The notes beneath the pieces are model-generated. The model did no database searches, was not told where the DNA came from, and saw only the letters and a program-made list of their open reading frames with translations. The position numbers were made by a program, and so were the translations under genes. This document shows, one piece after another, positions 25,793 through 37,400 of a DNA stretch of 64,000 nt; the first letter of the stretch is position 1; each line of letters opens with the position of its first letter. The stretch comes from Marsupella aquatica. Lineage: Eukaryota; Marchantiophyta. Location of the stretch: contig OZ316894.1 in the NCBI GenBank assembly GCA_973895155.1, positions 21,700,001 to 21,764,000 of the forward strand. The letters are read 5' to 3'.

Positions 25793-26134
25793 TGTTAGGT
25801 ATTTACTCAAGGTCTAGGGTTACGATAGGTAACCGTAGTTAGACTAACCGTAGTCAGAGACGTGGTTAGGTTAACTAGGATGCACACTATATGCCAAGCG
25901 GTGTTTGCTTGGATAAGTGGAACTTAGGCTCATTGTTATGGAGCCACTTGAGAGATGAGGAGAGCTTACACTGGGAGACTTGGTATAGTCGACGAGCTTA
26001 GAGTTCAGTAAAGCTCTCTTGTGTGTTCCCGTGGACGTAGCCTCGAGGAGGTGAACCACGTATCTCTTGTGTCGACTACTTGATCGTTGGATGTGTCATG
26101 TGCTTACCGTTGCGATTGTCGTCTATGCTCAACA
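25793..26134 (+). mobile_element. Copia-type solo LTR nested in LINE
   Basis: A 342-bp unit from TGTTAGGTATT to GCTCAACA with the 5-bp target duplication TGTAC on both sides (25788-25792 and 26135-26139). It shares the 'gaaccacgtatctct' core with the LTR at 15601-15943. It interrupts the LINE coding relic and is therefore younger than it. Confidence 0.9.
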
Positions 26135-26285
26135 TGTACCCGATCCTCCTGTGGCTCCTAATTTGCTGTGTGATGTGATTTACCTGTCTCCAATCATCCT
26201 CGATCCCTAGGTGTCAACAGATCCTGGAGTTTCCGAAGCCCTCTGTTTGCCATGAATCTTCTTAAATCCACCCCCTACTTCCTGC

Positions 26286-26580
26286 CTCGGGGGTCTCACT
26301 ATATGGGGACCTCCCCATCACCTGCGACGTTTTAGGCCTCGGACCCCCTAAAATGTAAGAAAAAAAATTATTTTTTAACCCCTATAAAGTTGGAATATTC
26401 TTGGAATATTCTAAAAATTGGATTAAAAAGACCCTAATGTTCTTATAAGTCTCAAAATTGAATTTAAAAGACCCTATTGTTCTTCTACAAATATTCTTAA
26501 GTCTTCCCTTAGAACCAATAAAATGACCCTATCCTTCGTCGCACGTGATATGTCATTTTTGTGGAAGTGAAACCCCCGAG
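26286..26580 (+). mobile_element. MITE with CTCGGGGG ends and 8-bp TSD (copy 1)
   Basis: A 295-bp AT-rich element beginning CTCGGGGGTCTCACT and ending AGTGAAACCCCCGAG, a TIR of about 15 bp with one mismatch. The 8-bp target duplication CTTCCTGC lies at 26278-26285 and 26581-26588. An 8-bp TSD is typical of hAT-type elements. No transposase is encoded. It is inserted in the LINE relic. Confidence 0.9.
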
Positions 26581-28437
26581 CTTCCTGCTCAGCTCTGCAT
26601 TACGCAGGTACAGCAGCACGGTTTGCTCAATGGAGAGGTGGATAGGCAACAAACCTTCACCAAACTGAAAATGAAGAGTGAACTTTTCTCAAACCAGCCA
26701 CGGAGCAAGCTCCGTATAGTTGGTGACCCTCTGATCTGAAGGTCCTCACTCAGTAGGTTTGCTTCAGCAGCCGTCCACCGTCTGCTTTCTTTTTTTGTCG
26801 GCCCTGAGTTCAGTCTTGTTTGAATAAGTTCCTGCACCATAGTCTCCCATTCACGATCCACGCCAAAAATCAGCTTCACTGTGTGTCTCATCTTCAGAGA
26901 ATGCGCTTGATCTTCAAATGGTTGGAGACCAAGCCCACCATCACCTTTAGATTATGTGATCACCTGCCACGCAATAAGCACTTTCTTGGGTTTAGTAGTG
27001 CTAGCTTGTCCCCACAAAAAGCTTCGACAGATCTTTTCCATTTCTTCAAACCCTTGCCGTTGCAAGGCCAGGGTCATCAGGTGATAAGTAGGAATGGTAC
27101 GCAGCATGTGTTTGATTAGAATAGATCTTCCGGCCAGGGACAGTATTGGTCTAGTGACTCAGTCGTTTCCTTAGTTTGCCAATCAAAAAATCAGCTTCAT
27201 GAGCGGGTCAAAGCCTGTAACCAATGGGGCATCCAAGGTATTCAGTGATCTCTCCAACACCAGCTATCTGGCACCCGATGGTCTGGAGCCACGCCTAAAA
27301 TTATTCAATAGTCCCAATTAAAGGCTTTTGATTACCATTTTGGGAAGACTGCTTAAAATTGGAGCAACCTTGCAATAGGGTGGCTAAGGTCTATAGTAAA
27401 GCCCTCTTAGGACTGGCATGTTCCAGATAAGGCTCGAAGGTGCTTGTTGGGGACATTGCTCTTGTGACAAGGCTTTATGTTGGCTGGAGACCAACTCAGA
27501 TTTTTCTTACTTTTATTTTAGATTCATTTTTGAATCCTCACAATTTTAGGTGCCGGAGTTTGTTTTTTCTCGTTTATCTAGATAGATACTATAGTCTTGA
27601 TTACTTAAAGTTGGAGCAACCCTATACTCAATCTTATATCATAGCAGTACAAGGAGGTCCTTGCAACACACACTAGATAGGTATCCAGACCCTCTATTAT
27701 CCAGTTCAAACATGAGTCTCCCCATAAGCAAGTACAATTCATAGCACTTCAATGAGATCCCTCCACCAGAGTAATAGGTATCCAGAATTTCTGCTTCCCT
27801 CCTTTGCCCAGGTCAAGAATAATTCTCCAGTGAGCAAAAATTAGTGTGGGTTCCACGAGATCCCTCCAACTACAGGAGTAGAATCTACCCAGAATTTTGT
27901 ATGAGGCTGGGACTAGCTTGGGTTAAATAGCCAATGTCCATGAAAAAACCTGGATCCACCAGGTTTCACCATTATACTAGACTAGTTCGGGTTAAATAGC
28001 CATTGTCCATGACAAAATCTGGATTTTCACCATTTTTAGTATAATGTGAAAAAGGGAGAGAAGTCTTGGACACTTCTTGTTCTTTTATATGGCTATATGG
28101 CCAGTCATGATTTTAACCATACATTTTAGAATCTCAGAAAGACCACCACAATTCCTGGACGCTTCCTTTATTGTGTGACATTTTACACTCTAAGAAAGAA
28201 CACCACAATTCCTACCACAAGTCTCGGATGATTCCTATAGGCTGTCTTGCATGCGCAGGGTCCTTAAAAATTGGCCCCTTTCATTCACTCATGTCACCCT
28301 TATCATTGAGAGAGTGCTTCATGGCTGACCCATCTCTCTAGGCAGGCCTGCAGGCAGCTAATGAGGGAAACTAAGGGCAAGGGCCACAACATTTCCAGCC
28401 CTTCCCTTCAAGCCCTTACAATTTCCTAACAAACAAA

Positions 28438-28773
28438 TAACTTTACTTTACAAAAGCAAATCACATACATCATTTACAGAGATCTTGTGGACAACACATA
28501 TCTACTTTTTCCCTGCATGTTAGTCATGTCTTGTGGGCAAACCATATCTACTTTTTCCTTGCATGTTAGGGAATGTAGAGGGCCAGAATTGCAAGGACCA
28601 TCACATGCAAGGCTCTTTGTCGACTGCCCCCACTTTGCTCAGACTTTGCTCAAACCTACACACTGAAGCTTTCCCCACAGAGCCGCACTTATTCTGTTCA
28701 GAGGAGGTATTTTATAATGCGAGCAAACAGGATTTTTGTTAGTGAGGGGAGTGTTGTTAGCGAGACACTTGTG
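28438..28773. other. Copy-B-specific spacer
   Basis: Start of a 2.1-kb block (28438-30537) not shared with copy A. It includes a short direct repeat around 'tttccctgcatgttag' near 28508 and 28555. No gene is recognised. Confidence 0.5.
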
Positions 28774-29045
28774 CTCGGGGGTCTCACTATATGGGGACCT
28801 CCCCATCACCTGCAACGTTTTTAGGCCTCTGACACCCTAAAATGTAAGAAAAAAATTATTTTTTAACCCCTATAAAGTAAATTTGGAGTAAAAAGACCCT
28901 AATGTTCTTGTAAGTTTCAAAATTGAATTTAAAAGACCCTATTGTTCTTCTACAAAAATTCTTAAGTTTTTCCTTACAACCAATAAAATGACCTTATCCT
29001 TCGTCGCACGTGATATGCCATTTTTGTGGAAATGAAACCCCCGAG
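28774..29045 (+). mobile_element. MITE with CTCGGGGG ends and 8-bp TSD (copy 2)
   Basis: A 272-bp member of the same family as 26286-26580, with the same terminal inverted repeats and a different 8-bp target duplication, CACTTGTG, at 28766-28773 and 29046-29053. The interior shares the 'acctccccatcacctgc' and 'cttcgtcgcacgtgatatg' blocks with copy 1. Confidence 0.92.
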
Positions 29046-29099
29046 CACTTGTGGTTTTAAATTTCTTTTGCTTTTTGCTGCCTTTTATATATTTTGTGT

Positions 29100-29300
29100 G
29101 TTTTTAATGACTCCAGATGGCTAGCGAGATTGCTAGCAAAAAGAGGAGTACCCAAAATGGATGTTATCAACCAGGTTTTTGTTAGCAAGGGAGTTGGATA
29201 TAGAAAAATTAGGGAAAAAAGGAGTCCCCAAAATGGATGTTATCAACCAGGTTATTGTTAGCCAGGGAGTTGGATATAGAAAAATTAGGGGTCATGTGAG
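29100..29300. repeat. Direct repeat, about 80 bp, two copies
   Basis: The unit 'ccccaaaatggatgttatc' plus 'ggagttggatatagaaaaat' occurs twice in tandem (about 29148-29212 and 29226-29290), with a partial third unit upstream. Confidence 0.8.
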
Positions 29301-29393
29301 TAACTTTTTTGCTTATGCGAGGAAAATTATTACGTACTTTTCCTCGCACTCCATAATGACCCACAGACTACAGAGTGCAGCTTTTGATGGCTA

Positions 29394-29685
29394 ATTGTCA
29401 GTCAGACTATTATATTGTTTGAACTTCAGGAGTTTGTCTGGTTGGAACTTTTGGCTGATTTGTTTCATTGTTTGTACGTGTTGAAAGTTGCTAACTGTCA
29501 GTCAGACTATAATATTGTTTGAACTTCAGGAGTTTGTCTAGCTCCATCTTTTGGCTGATTTGTTTCATTGTTTGTGTCTAAAGTTGCTAACTGTCAGTCA
29601 AACTAATTATATTGTTTGAACTTCAGAAGTTTGTCTGGCTTGATCTTTTGGCTGATTTAATTGTTTGTGTCGAAAGTTTTTTCGT
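29394..29685. repeat. Tandem repeat, about 98 bp, three copies
   Basis: The unit built on 'gtcagtcagactat', 'attgtttgaacttcagg' and 'ttttggctgattt' begins near 29396, 29497 and 29594. Units differ by small indels. No coding potential is seen. Confidence 0.85.
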
Positions 29686-30308
29686 TGGGTACTAGGAAAG
29701 GATTCTCATGCTCATTCAGCTACACTCTTTACAGTATTTAGTGTCACGAAACAATTAGTGTCACACACACACTAACTGGGGATAGCTCTTGATTTTCAGC
29801 CAAGTGACACTATTTACCGCCATCCTTAATTTTGAAAGATAAATTAAGATATTGAAAAATATTGATAGTTAGAGGTGACAATGTTATTACCCTAAACTGC
29901 TCTCACTCCAAAGTTATCCAAACTACCAACGACATCTCTTTGTGTGTATGTTCTTGGAAAGTTTCTTTGTGTTTTATCTTGTGAGTCTTTGTGAAAGGAG
30001 GTTGATAGATTTATAACATGGTGGGAATGGATTGGCCGTCATAGTTGGATTTGCTAGCACAAGGGAAAGAGAATCAAGACTATGTCAAAAATCACTGGTA
30101 ATTAATCTGCATCTCATTTGGCTTATCCTCGCTGCATTTCAAAAAATGATAAATGAAGACCCAAAAAATGTGGGGATTGGGACACGGGGAACATCTAGGA
30201 AATTGATAAATCCAGGCAAACACAAGGGCAAACATTGATTTTTGACATTGGCAAGGGACTCTGTAGCTGAGGTGAAGAGTTATATTGATAGACATGACAT
30301 GTCTTATG
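29686..30308. other. Unannotated AT-rich spacer
   Basis: Part of the block unique to copy B. Small open frames (such as 30032-30238) have no recognisable domain. Confidence 0.45.
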
Positions 30309-30534
30309 CTCGGGGGTTTCACTTTCACAAAAATGACATATCACATGCGATAAAGAATAGGGTCATTTTATTGGTTCTAAGTGAAGATTTAAAATTTTTT
30401 GTAGAAGAATAATAAGTTATTTCAAATTCAATTTTGAGACTTATAAAAATATTAGTGACTTTTTAATTTAATTTTTAAAATATTTTAACTTTATAGCGAT
30501 TAAAAAATTTTAAAAAAATCTTATATTTTAGGGG
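30309..30534 (-). mobile_element. Truncated MITE of the CTCGGGGG family (copy 3)
   Basis: Begins with CTCGGGGGTTTCACTT and continues as the reverse complement of the family. It breaks off after 'ttttagggg' at about 30534, before the second TIR. The break coincides with the point where homology to copy A resumes (about 30538). Confidence 0.85.
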
Positions 30535-31462
30535 AAATATTCACTGCTTTTCGTTCGGTGGTACGTGGATGAGTGGATTCAATCACGCGCTCGTCTCGGC
30601 GCACGTCGCGGCCAGCGATTTGACCACGGTCCCACATTGCAGAAAACATTCTAGCTATCATAATCTCTCCTCTTTCGATCGAGCCTACTGCCGCAATGTG
30701 TGCAAACGAACAGCATCCTTTACTGATCCGACACTCGAATCTCAGTCATGTGCACGCGAGTTCTGGACCGAGCTAACAATGAGGGTCCCAAAATTGGGTG
30801 CTTGTGACGGCGCTGCGCATATGTATTGAAGCCTATTTGTTGGTGAGTCCGTGAGTCAGTGAGTGAGCAGGCAAGTGCTGGATCGTAACACGTGAAGAAA
30901 CTTTTCTCCTGGATTTATTCATGCTTCTTCTGTTTATCACGGATGTGTGTTTTCTCTTACAATACTCGATTGTGCCATTGTCATGGGCTCTACTGGTAGA
31001 TAGATGCTCGCAGTACATGAATAGATAGATAGCTCGAAGGAAGAAAGGAAGGGCGGCAGCGTCTGGAGCCTCGGAAGACAAGGTGAGGCTAGGAAAGTTT
31101 AGCAGAAATGCTACTCGTCATGCATATGGTCTCTATTTCTTTCAATGGTTATCAATCTGGGCTCAAAAACGTACAGGATATGGACCAGGACGTGATGATT
31201 TTCGGGGCGTAGGAAGGGACCAGGATGTTTGGTATGGAAGTTCTTCAGAAAACGTTTGCGGGGGTAGAAATTGCAGGCGAAGCATCCTCGGTGGACTTTT
31301 CAGATAATCATTGTGCAACTATGATCTTAATTGGAATCGAACTGTGCAATGAAGTTGTGATCCGTAGAAGACAGCTTACCGAAGCACATTAGGCTGAGTG
31401 AGAGATTCTAGCCGCTGCTTCTATATATCCTGGAATAGTGAAGAAACGGAAGAAGGTGGATA

Positions 31463-34400
31463 ATGGCAATGGGCATGTTCGCTGTCGAGTACCACTGGAT
31501 TGTCCGAAGGCGCTTGCTGTTGGTAGCTTTGGCTGTGGTGATCGGCAAACTACTTCTCCTGGTGGGTGTCGAGGCTCAAATCGCAACGCCGCCGAATATC
31601 CGGGCTCCGGCGATACCACCAGGGCTGAATATACCACCACTGCCTCATCAGGCTTCACAGTACCTGAACGACAAGATCGGGCAATACCTAGCAGCTTTTG
31701 AGAGTACCAACTCCGATTGCTTTGCGTGAGTGCTTCCTTCCGATTTAAAATTTTCACTTCTCGAATTATGGATGTATCTCATGGCTGTTTTCAACGAAAT
31801 ATAGAACGGAATCAGAATTTGGGCAATTTTGCGTCAATTCTTCTCCAAATTTCAGCCAACCTCGTTTTAGACTACATACTTGTAACGAATATATAGCTTC
31901 GGTTTGCTGAAGGAGTTGCTGGTGCGTGCGTTGCATGGGGACCAGATCTTGCATGCCAGCCAGATAGATCCTTAGTCCTTTCATGTTCATATAATTCATT
32001 TGTGCTGCATAGTTGCCTTGCACATATACATCAGATATCGCCTGGATAATCGGTGATGCCAGTAGAGCCGAGTCCTTGAATCTACCTATGTCTGCTACAT
32101 TCACAGATCCTCGCTTACAATTTGCACATGTCCAATGGGGACGCCAATCCAGCCTGTGAGTCACCCATGTTAGTTGGAAATTGCTCTCTGGTGAAGGTTC
32201 AGCATCCGATATGGAATGTGAAGATTCAAGGCACTTAATGATCACAATTTTTACTAGATTGTTCATTATGTGGCGAATTTGGGCTGCAAGGCCCGCTGCA
32301 AGGCCATTTCCCATTCCCTAGGGAAAATGATGACTATTTTAAGTAATCGTCACGGATCCTTGCCCTCAAGGATCATAGAATGTAGGGCCATCTCTTGAAT
32401 CTTGTAACTCCAGTGCAGTGCTCGACCTTCACCGAGATGTTATCAACGCTCTCTGCTCGAGACTTCCTGGTCTCCCAACCTAGCTTCATCTGATTTTCAT
32501 GGGGTAAATAATTTGAACTGTTGCGTTGTGTTGCAGCCGCTCTGATGAACAGACCACCTTTGACAGAGACTCCTTGGTAAGCGTTTCATCTAGCTGCGTG
32601 CAGAATGGTGAGCTCCGTTTCAAATCTCCTTACCTTAAGAACTTTCTAGAATTACTGCACTCTGTTACACGTTCAGGAAACTATTTATTGAGTTTGATGT
32701 TTCTACGGCGCGTAAGCTTTCGCATACTGCTTTGAAGTCCCTGTAGAGAATGAGCTGGCAAACGAAGAATGCGCCTCACATGAGAGCTTATTGTACATCA
32801 TTTTAAGCTCAATTTTTGGTTGTTGCGTGCAGCGACGGACTTCGTGCTTAGATTATGTGAACAAAAAGAAATCGAGCTGTATATTAACAATATAGTGAAT
32901 GTGCAAGCGTTTGGAGTTAGTTCTAATATCAACTGCAACAACCCCAACTGGCCAATAGCATGCAATCCAGGGTGGGCAGCAGCAACTGCTTTTAACTACA
33001 CCATTCCGACAAACGTCATCCCTATCCGCGTTTCAAACGCACAAATCTGTTGTCCGGGGTTCTTTTGCCCTCGAGGTCTTACCTGCATGATTCGTAAGCT
33101 CTCAAGCCTGGTTCAAGGCACTTTGTCCTGTGCTATAAACTTTCTACCTTGGCTTGGTGTTAAGGCGGCACACAACCAGGGACTTTGATCACCCAGGATT
33201 TTGAAGTGGAGTTCCTGAACGATCTGCAATCATCAACTCTGTTTTCTTTTACTGTTTCAATGGTGTTTGCTTTGAAATGAGTCAACAGAATTGAAGCTTT
33301 CTGAGTGCTCCAAAACTCATCTCGTTCCCTTTCACTTGATGCCAGTTTTATTCCCAGAATGTCTCTGGCTGCTGTCATATTTTCGGTAATTCTCAGGGTA
33401 GGGTGAGGCCTTCACTGGTGGTAATACACATCTCAGTTAATGGAACTCACCTCTGATATTTTCATTTTTGTCCTCCGACCATGTAAAGCTTGTCCAATGG
33501 GAGCATTCTGTCCACTTGCGTCGTACAACACCTTCACGCGCAGTTGTGCACCGTAGGTTCCCAATTGTTCAAACCTTCTACTCACTTTCTGTCGATTCCT
33601 CTTTAGGGTTTGAAGAGAAGGGCTACAGTTTTTGGTATTACCATGACTTCAACTTGACCCTTGACTCTTGCGCCTTAGTTTGAATCCTTGCTGTTATGCT
33701 TGATAACAGATATTATTATCCAGCACTACCAGACGGTAATCAGTGCGGGGGAGCAGATCTTTGGCTCAATGAAAAGGACACTAAAGGGATATTTTGTGGC
33801 GGGTTTGACGTCAACGGCACATATTGCCCAGATGCTACAACAAAAATGGACTGTCAAAAGGGGTAATATGCCGTAGCCTAGTGAACTTGTCAAACTTTTG
33901 TGTTTACTTTCAAATATTTGTAGCTTAATGATGGCTTCCTCGAGGATGAGAAACTGAATTGGAAAATGGCCAAAATTGTGATGAGTCAGCTAACAATTTG
34001 GTTATGTGCAGACACTTCTGCCGAGTAGGTTCCACAGTTCAAACTAGTAAGTTCCTTACTTGCAATAGAGAGGATTGTACAGGGGGAAGTGCTTAGACAT
34101 TCCAGCTGCAGTTGAGCAGTTCAGGGGCGCAAATGACTGATATCCGAAAAAGCATTGGATTGACTAATATTCATGAAAGTAAAGCGTTTAGTCGGAATTT
34201 CATCGGCAAAGTGTGTGGCTCTTTCCAGAATGCTCACTCTTCGCGCGCTGCAACAAGTATGGAATTAAGTCCCAGAACCTCAAAATCCAAGGAATGCTGC
34301 TAGTTGTAAGTGTCCCAGAATTCCCTGTTCAGAGAGCAGCTCAAATTGAGGAATGGATATAGGTGTGTTCTTTACTTCAGAGCGTGCTTGACTCAGGATT

Positions 34401-37400
34401 TCATCAGTACCTGAAGTGATTGGACGCATAATGATTTCTAGTGAATATCATTGAAATAGCTCATGTCTAGTTGTTCTTTTGACTGTTGATGTTAGTTTCT
34501 GTTGTCAATGAAGATAGACAGGTGTTTCAAAACGAAGAAAGCTAATTTCCAAAGTGCTGCTCAGGTGGTACTATCCGTAAGCCTTCTGGTGATTTACACC
34601 TGCTCTGATCAATGCCTGCATATTCGGGAGAGAAGGAAGGACAAGGCCCTAGAGACTGCGGCACGACAGGCGAAACAGCGTGCCTCTGCTGCAGAACGAT
34701 GGAGAAGAGCCATAGAAAGAGGAACCAAAAAGAAGGCCAAAGAATTTGGAGCCAAGACGAAGTCTGTGATGCTCACCAATACACAATCACGTAAATCCCA
34801 CTCCGAAGTTCGCACCTCAGGAACCCACAGTTCGTCTTCTGAAAGTCTCCACATTGAGCAGCAGCCACTTAAAGCAGAGCCAAATTCAACCGATCCGAGG
34901 GTTCTGCTGGGATGGGCTGACAATGACCTGGAGAAGAGAGAGTACGTGGTTAATCTCCATATTAATCCTACTTCACTATCTGCTCCTGGAATGGGTAATC
35001 TCCGTAATCGTACTTCACCATCTGGTGCTGGAAGCAGCCAAAGTTCTTGGTCTAGGGATCTGTATCCAGACGAAGGATCGCGTAGCATTGATCTCTACGA
35101 CGCTGTGCAACTCTCCCCTGTGATTTCAGAAGTTAGTGCCAAAGAGGAAGGCCTGCCTTCTGTTAAGGAGATTAATGATGTTCGTTGGAAAGCACTGGCG
35201 CATACAACGAGCCAGATTTATAAGTATGCATATGGAGAGATTGAGAAGGAAAAGGTCAAGAATCAATCCAAGCCAGGGTCTGTGCAGGAGGTCGTGGAAT
35301 CAGATGGGTTCCGTGCCATGCTGGCAGGGCCGAGAAGGCTCGAGATAGAGCTCAAGTTTATCGACCTGTGTCTCGTTTTAAAGGGCAGTGGGAAAAAACT
35401 TCTCAGCTTTGTTACAGGAGAGCTCCGTCCAAGGCGGGTGACTGCAGTAATGGGTCCTTCAGGTCCGGACGACAAGCCTCTTTGAGCCCCTTTTTCTAAT
35501 GTGCTCAACACACTAATGTTGGTCGGACGTTATTTTCTCGTCTTTGGATATTCTGTGTTCCCACGATAGGAATTCTGATAACTTAACTGAAAATGTTACT
35601 TCGTTTCAGGTGCCGGAAAGACCACTTTTCTCAATGCGCTTGCTGGGAAAGAGACTGGAAGTGTGATCACAGGGCAAGTTTTCATCAATGGAGTCCCAGG
35701 GTCCATCCAAGCGTATAAACGCATAATTGGTTTTGTTCCACAAGATGATATTGTTCATGGTAGTCTCACTGTGGAGGAAAATTTGTCCTTCAGTGCCAAG
35801 TACAGGTACTGTCTCATCGCTCTCCGGGCTTCTCTTTCCCTTCCCTCGGCTCCTATAACCTCTCGGGTAGGATTCATGTGGCCCTCTGTCAACGCCCTTT
35901 GCCAGAACGTCTGATGAGTGCAAAGGGGTCCCATCAAGCGACACCCCGGGATTTTCTGAGAGCCAGGGAGGTTCTTGGTTGGAATACTCTGTCCACCTGG
36001 TCGTCGGTAACATTCACCAGTATCCATTCACATCTTATTTTCCAATGAAAACCAAATTTGGAGCTGCATTATCATATTCCATATATGATACCATATTCCA
36101 GTTGTCCATTTTATTCTTCGATACTATATCTATCCATACGTCTTAATCAGAAATTTACCTGTAAGCGGGAATCTCTCCTTCCCACTAAATATCAATGCCC
36201 ATTTATTTAATATCAAGAAGGACTTACTTTTCGTTCAAATGAGGATTCAGGATGATTGTAAGACAGCGCCTTTTTTACTGTTCGCATCTGCTGAAGGTTG
36301 TAACGTTCGAATTGATGTATTGCTTGAGTTCATGCTCCTCACCTGCCCGACACCATTCGATGCACTGTAACCTACATACTCGGTAGAACATGAGGAAAGA
36401 ATCTCTGAGATGCTGAAGATGTCATGTTAGTATTAGCCTTGTGTCTCAGCTGAATGGTTTGCTCATTTTCATTTCTATCCAGGCTTCCAGTGGAAATGCC
36501 AAGACAAGACAGAGTGCTAGTGGTGGAGCGCATTATCAACAGGTTGAACTTGACGTCCATTCGGAATTCATTGGTAGGCACTGTGGAGAACAGAGGAATA
36601 TCTGGTGGCCAGAGAAAACGAGTGAATGTGGGTCTGGAGCTGGTGATCGAACCATCTCTTTTGCTATTGGATGAGCCCACCTCCGGCCTAGACAGTACAT
36701 CATCCCGCTTGGTTGTGCAGGCCTTGGCACGAGAAGCGGCTCTGGGTGTGAATGTATGCTTGGTTGTACATCAGCCGAGGTAGGAAACGGGTTGTTCACC
36801 ACTGTGCCCACGATTTTGTGAAGAGGATTCTACGTATAATATATGGGCATGAACAGAAAAGTAGGATCCTTCTGGCCCGATACAGCGCAAACGTCTGAAA
36901 ATTCTGCTACGTGAGAAGTACGAGTTCGTTGGCAGATTGTACAGACTACTAACAAGAGATTGTCTTGGGCTGTGTTTCGTCTCTTTTTAAATAACCTATG
37001 AGTAGATAGTCCAAAGAGAATGCTCAGTGCCAAAAAATGTGAGGTAAGTTGATTGTACAAGAGTGGTTCTTTTTGGAGTTTGATTATTTGAGGTAAAGGA
37101 TTTTGTCAAACGGACTTCTAACAACGTTGGACACTTGAAAATTTCAGCTATGGACTCTTCAGAATGTTTGATGATGTCATATTATTGGCCAAAGATGGCT
37201 ACGGCGTTTACATAGGCCCGACTGCGGAAATGGAAGCATACTTCTCAAGCTTGGACTTAGAGGTGCCAGATCGTACCAATCCTCCAGACTATTACATGGA
37301 TGTGCTGGAGGGCGAAGCCATGCCAGATAATGATCCGTCTTTTGACGTGAAATCATTACCAATCCTCTGGATGTGCCACCACGGCTACCCTATACCTCTA

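Larger units (their letters stand above)
24588..27294 (-). mobile_element. 5'-truncated L1-type LINE with 15-bp TSD
   Basis: Copy A has the empty site near 600-615. Here the 15-mer 'ctaaaattattcaat' occurs at 24573-24587 and 27295-27309 and encloses 2707 bp. Read on the minus strand, the right part encodes the post-RT region typical of LINEs (LSLAGRSILIKHML, then FLWG near 27000-27150). The left part encodes a zinc knuckle of the zf-RVT type (CAHC, then TTEHLFFSC, near 25390-25460) followed by WKERN. The RT core and everything 5' of it are absent. The 3' end (minus strand) is at 24588 after an A-rich stretch. A solo LTR and a MITE are nested inside. Confidence 0.85.
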
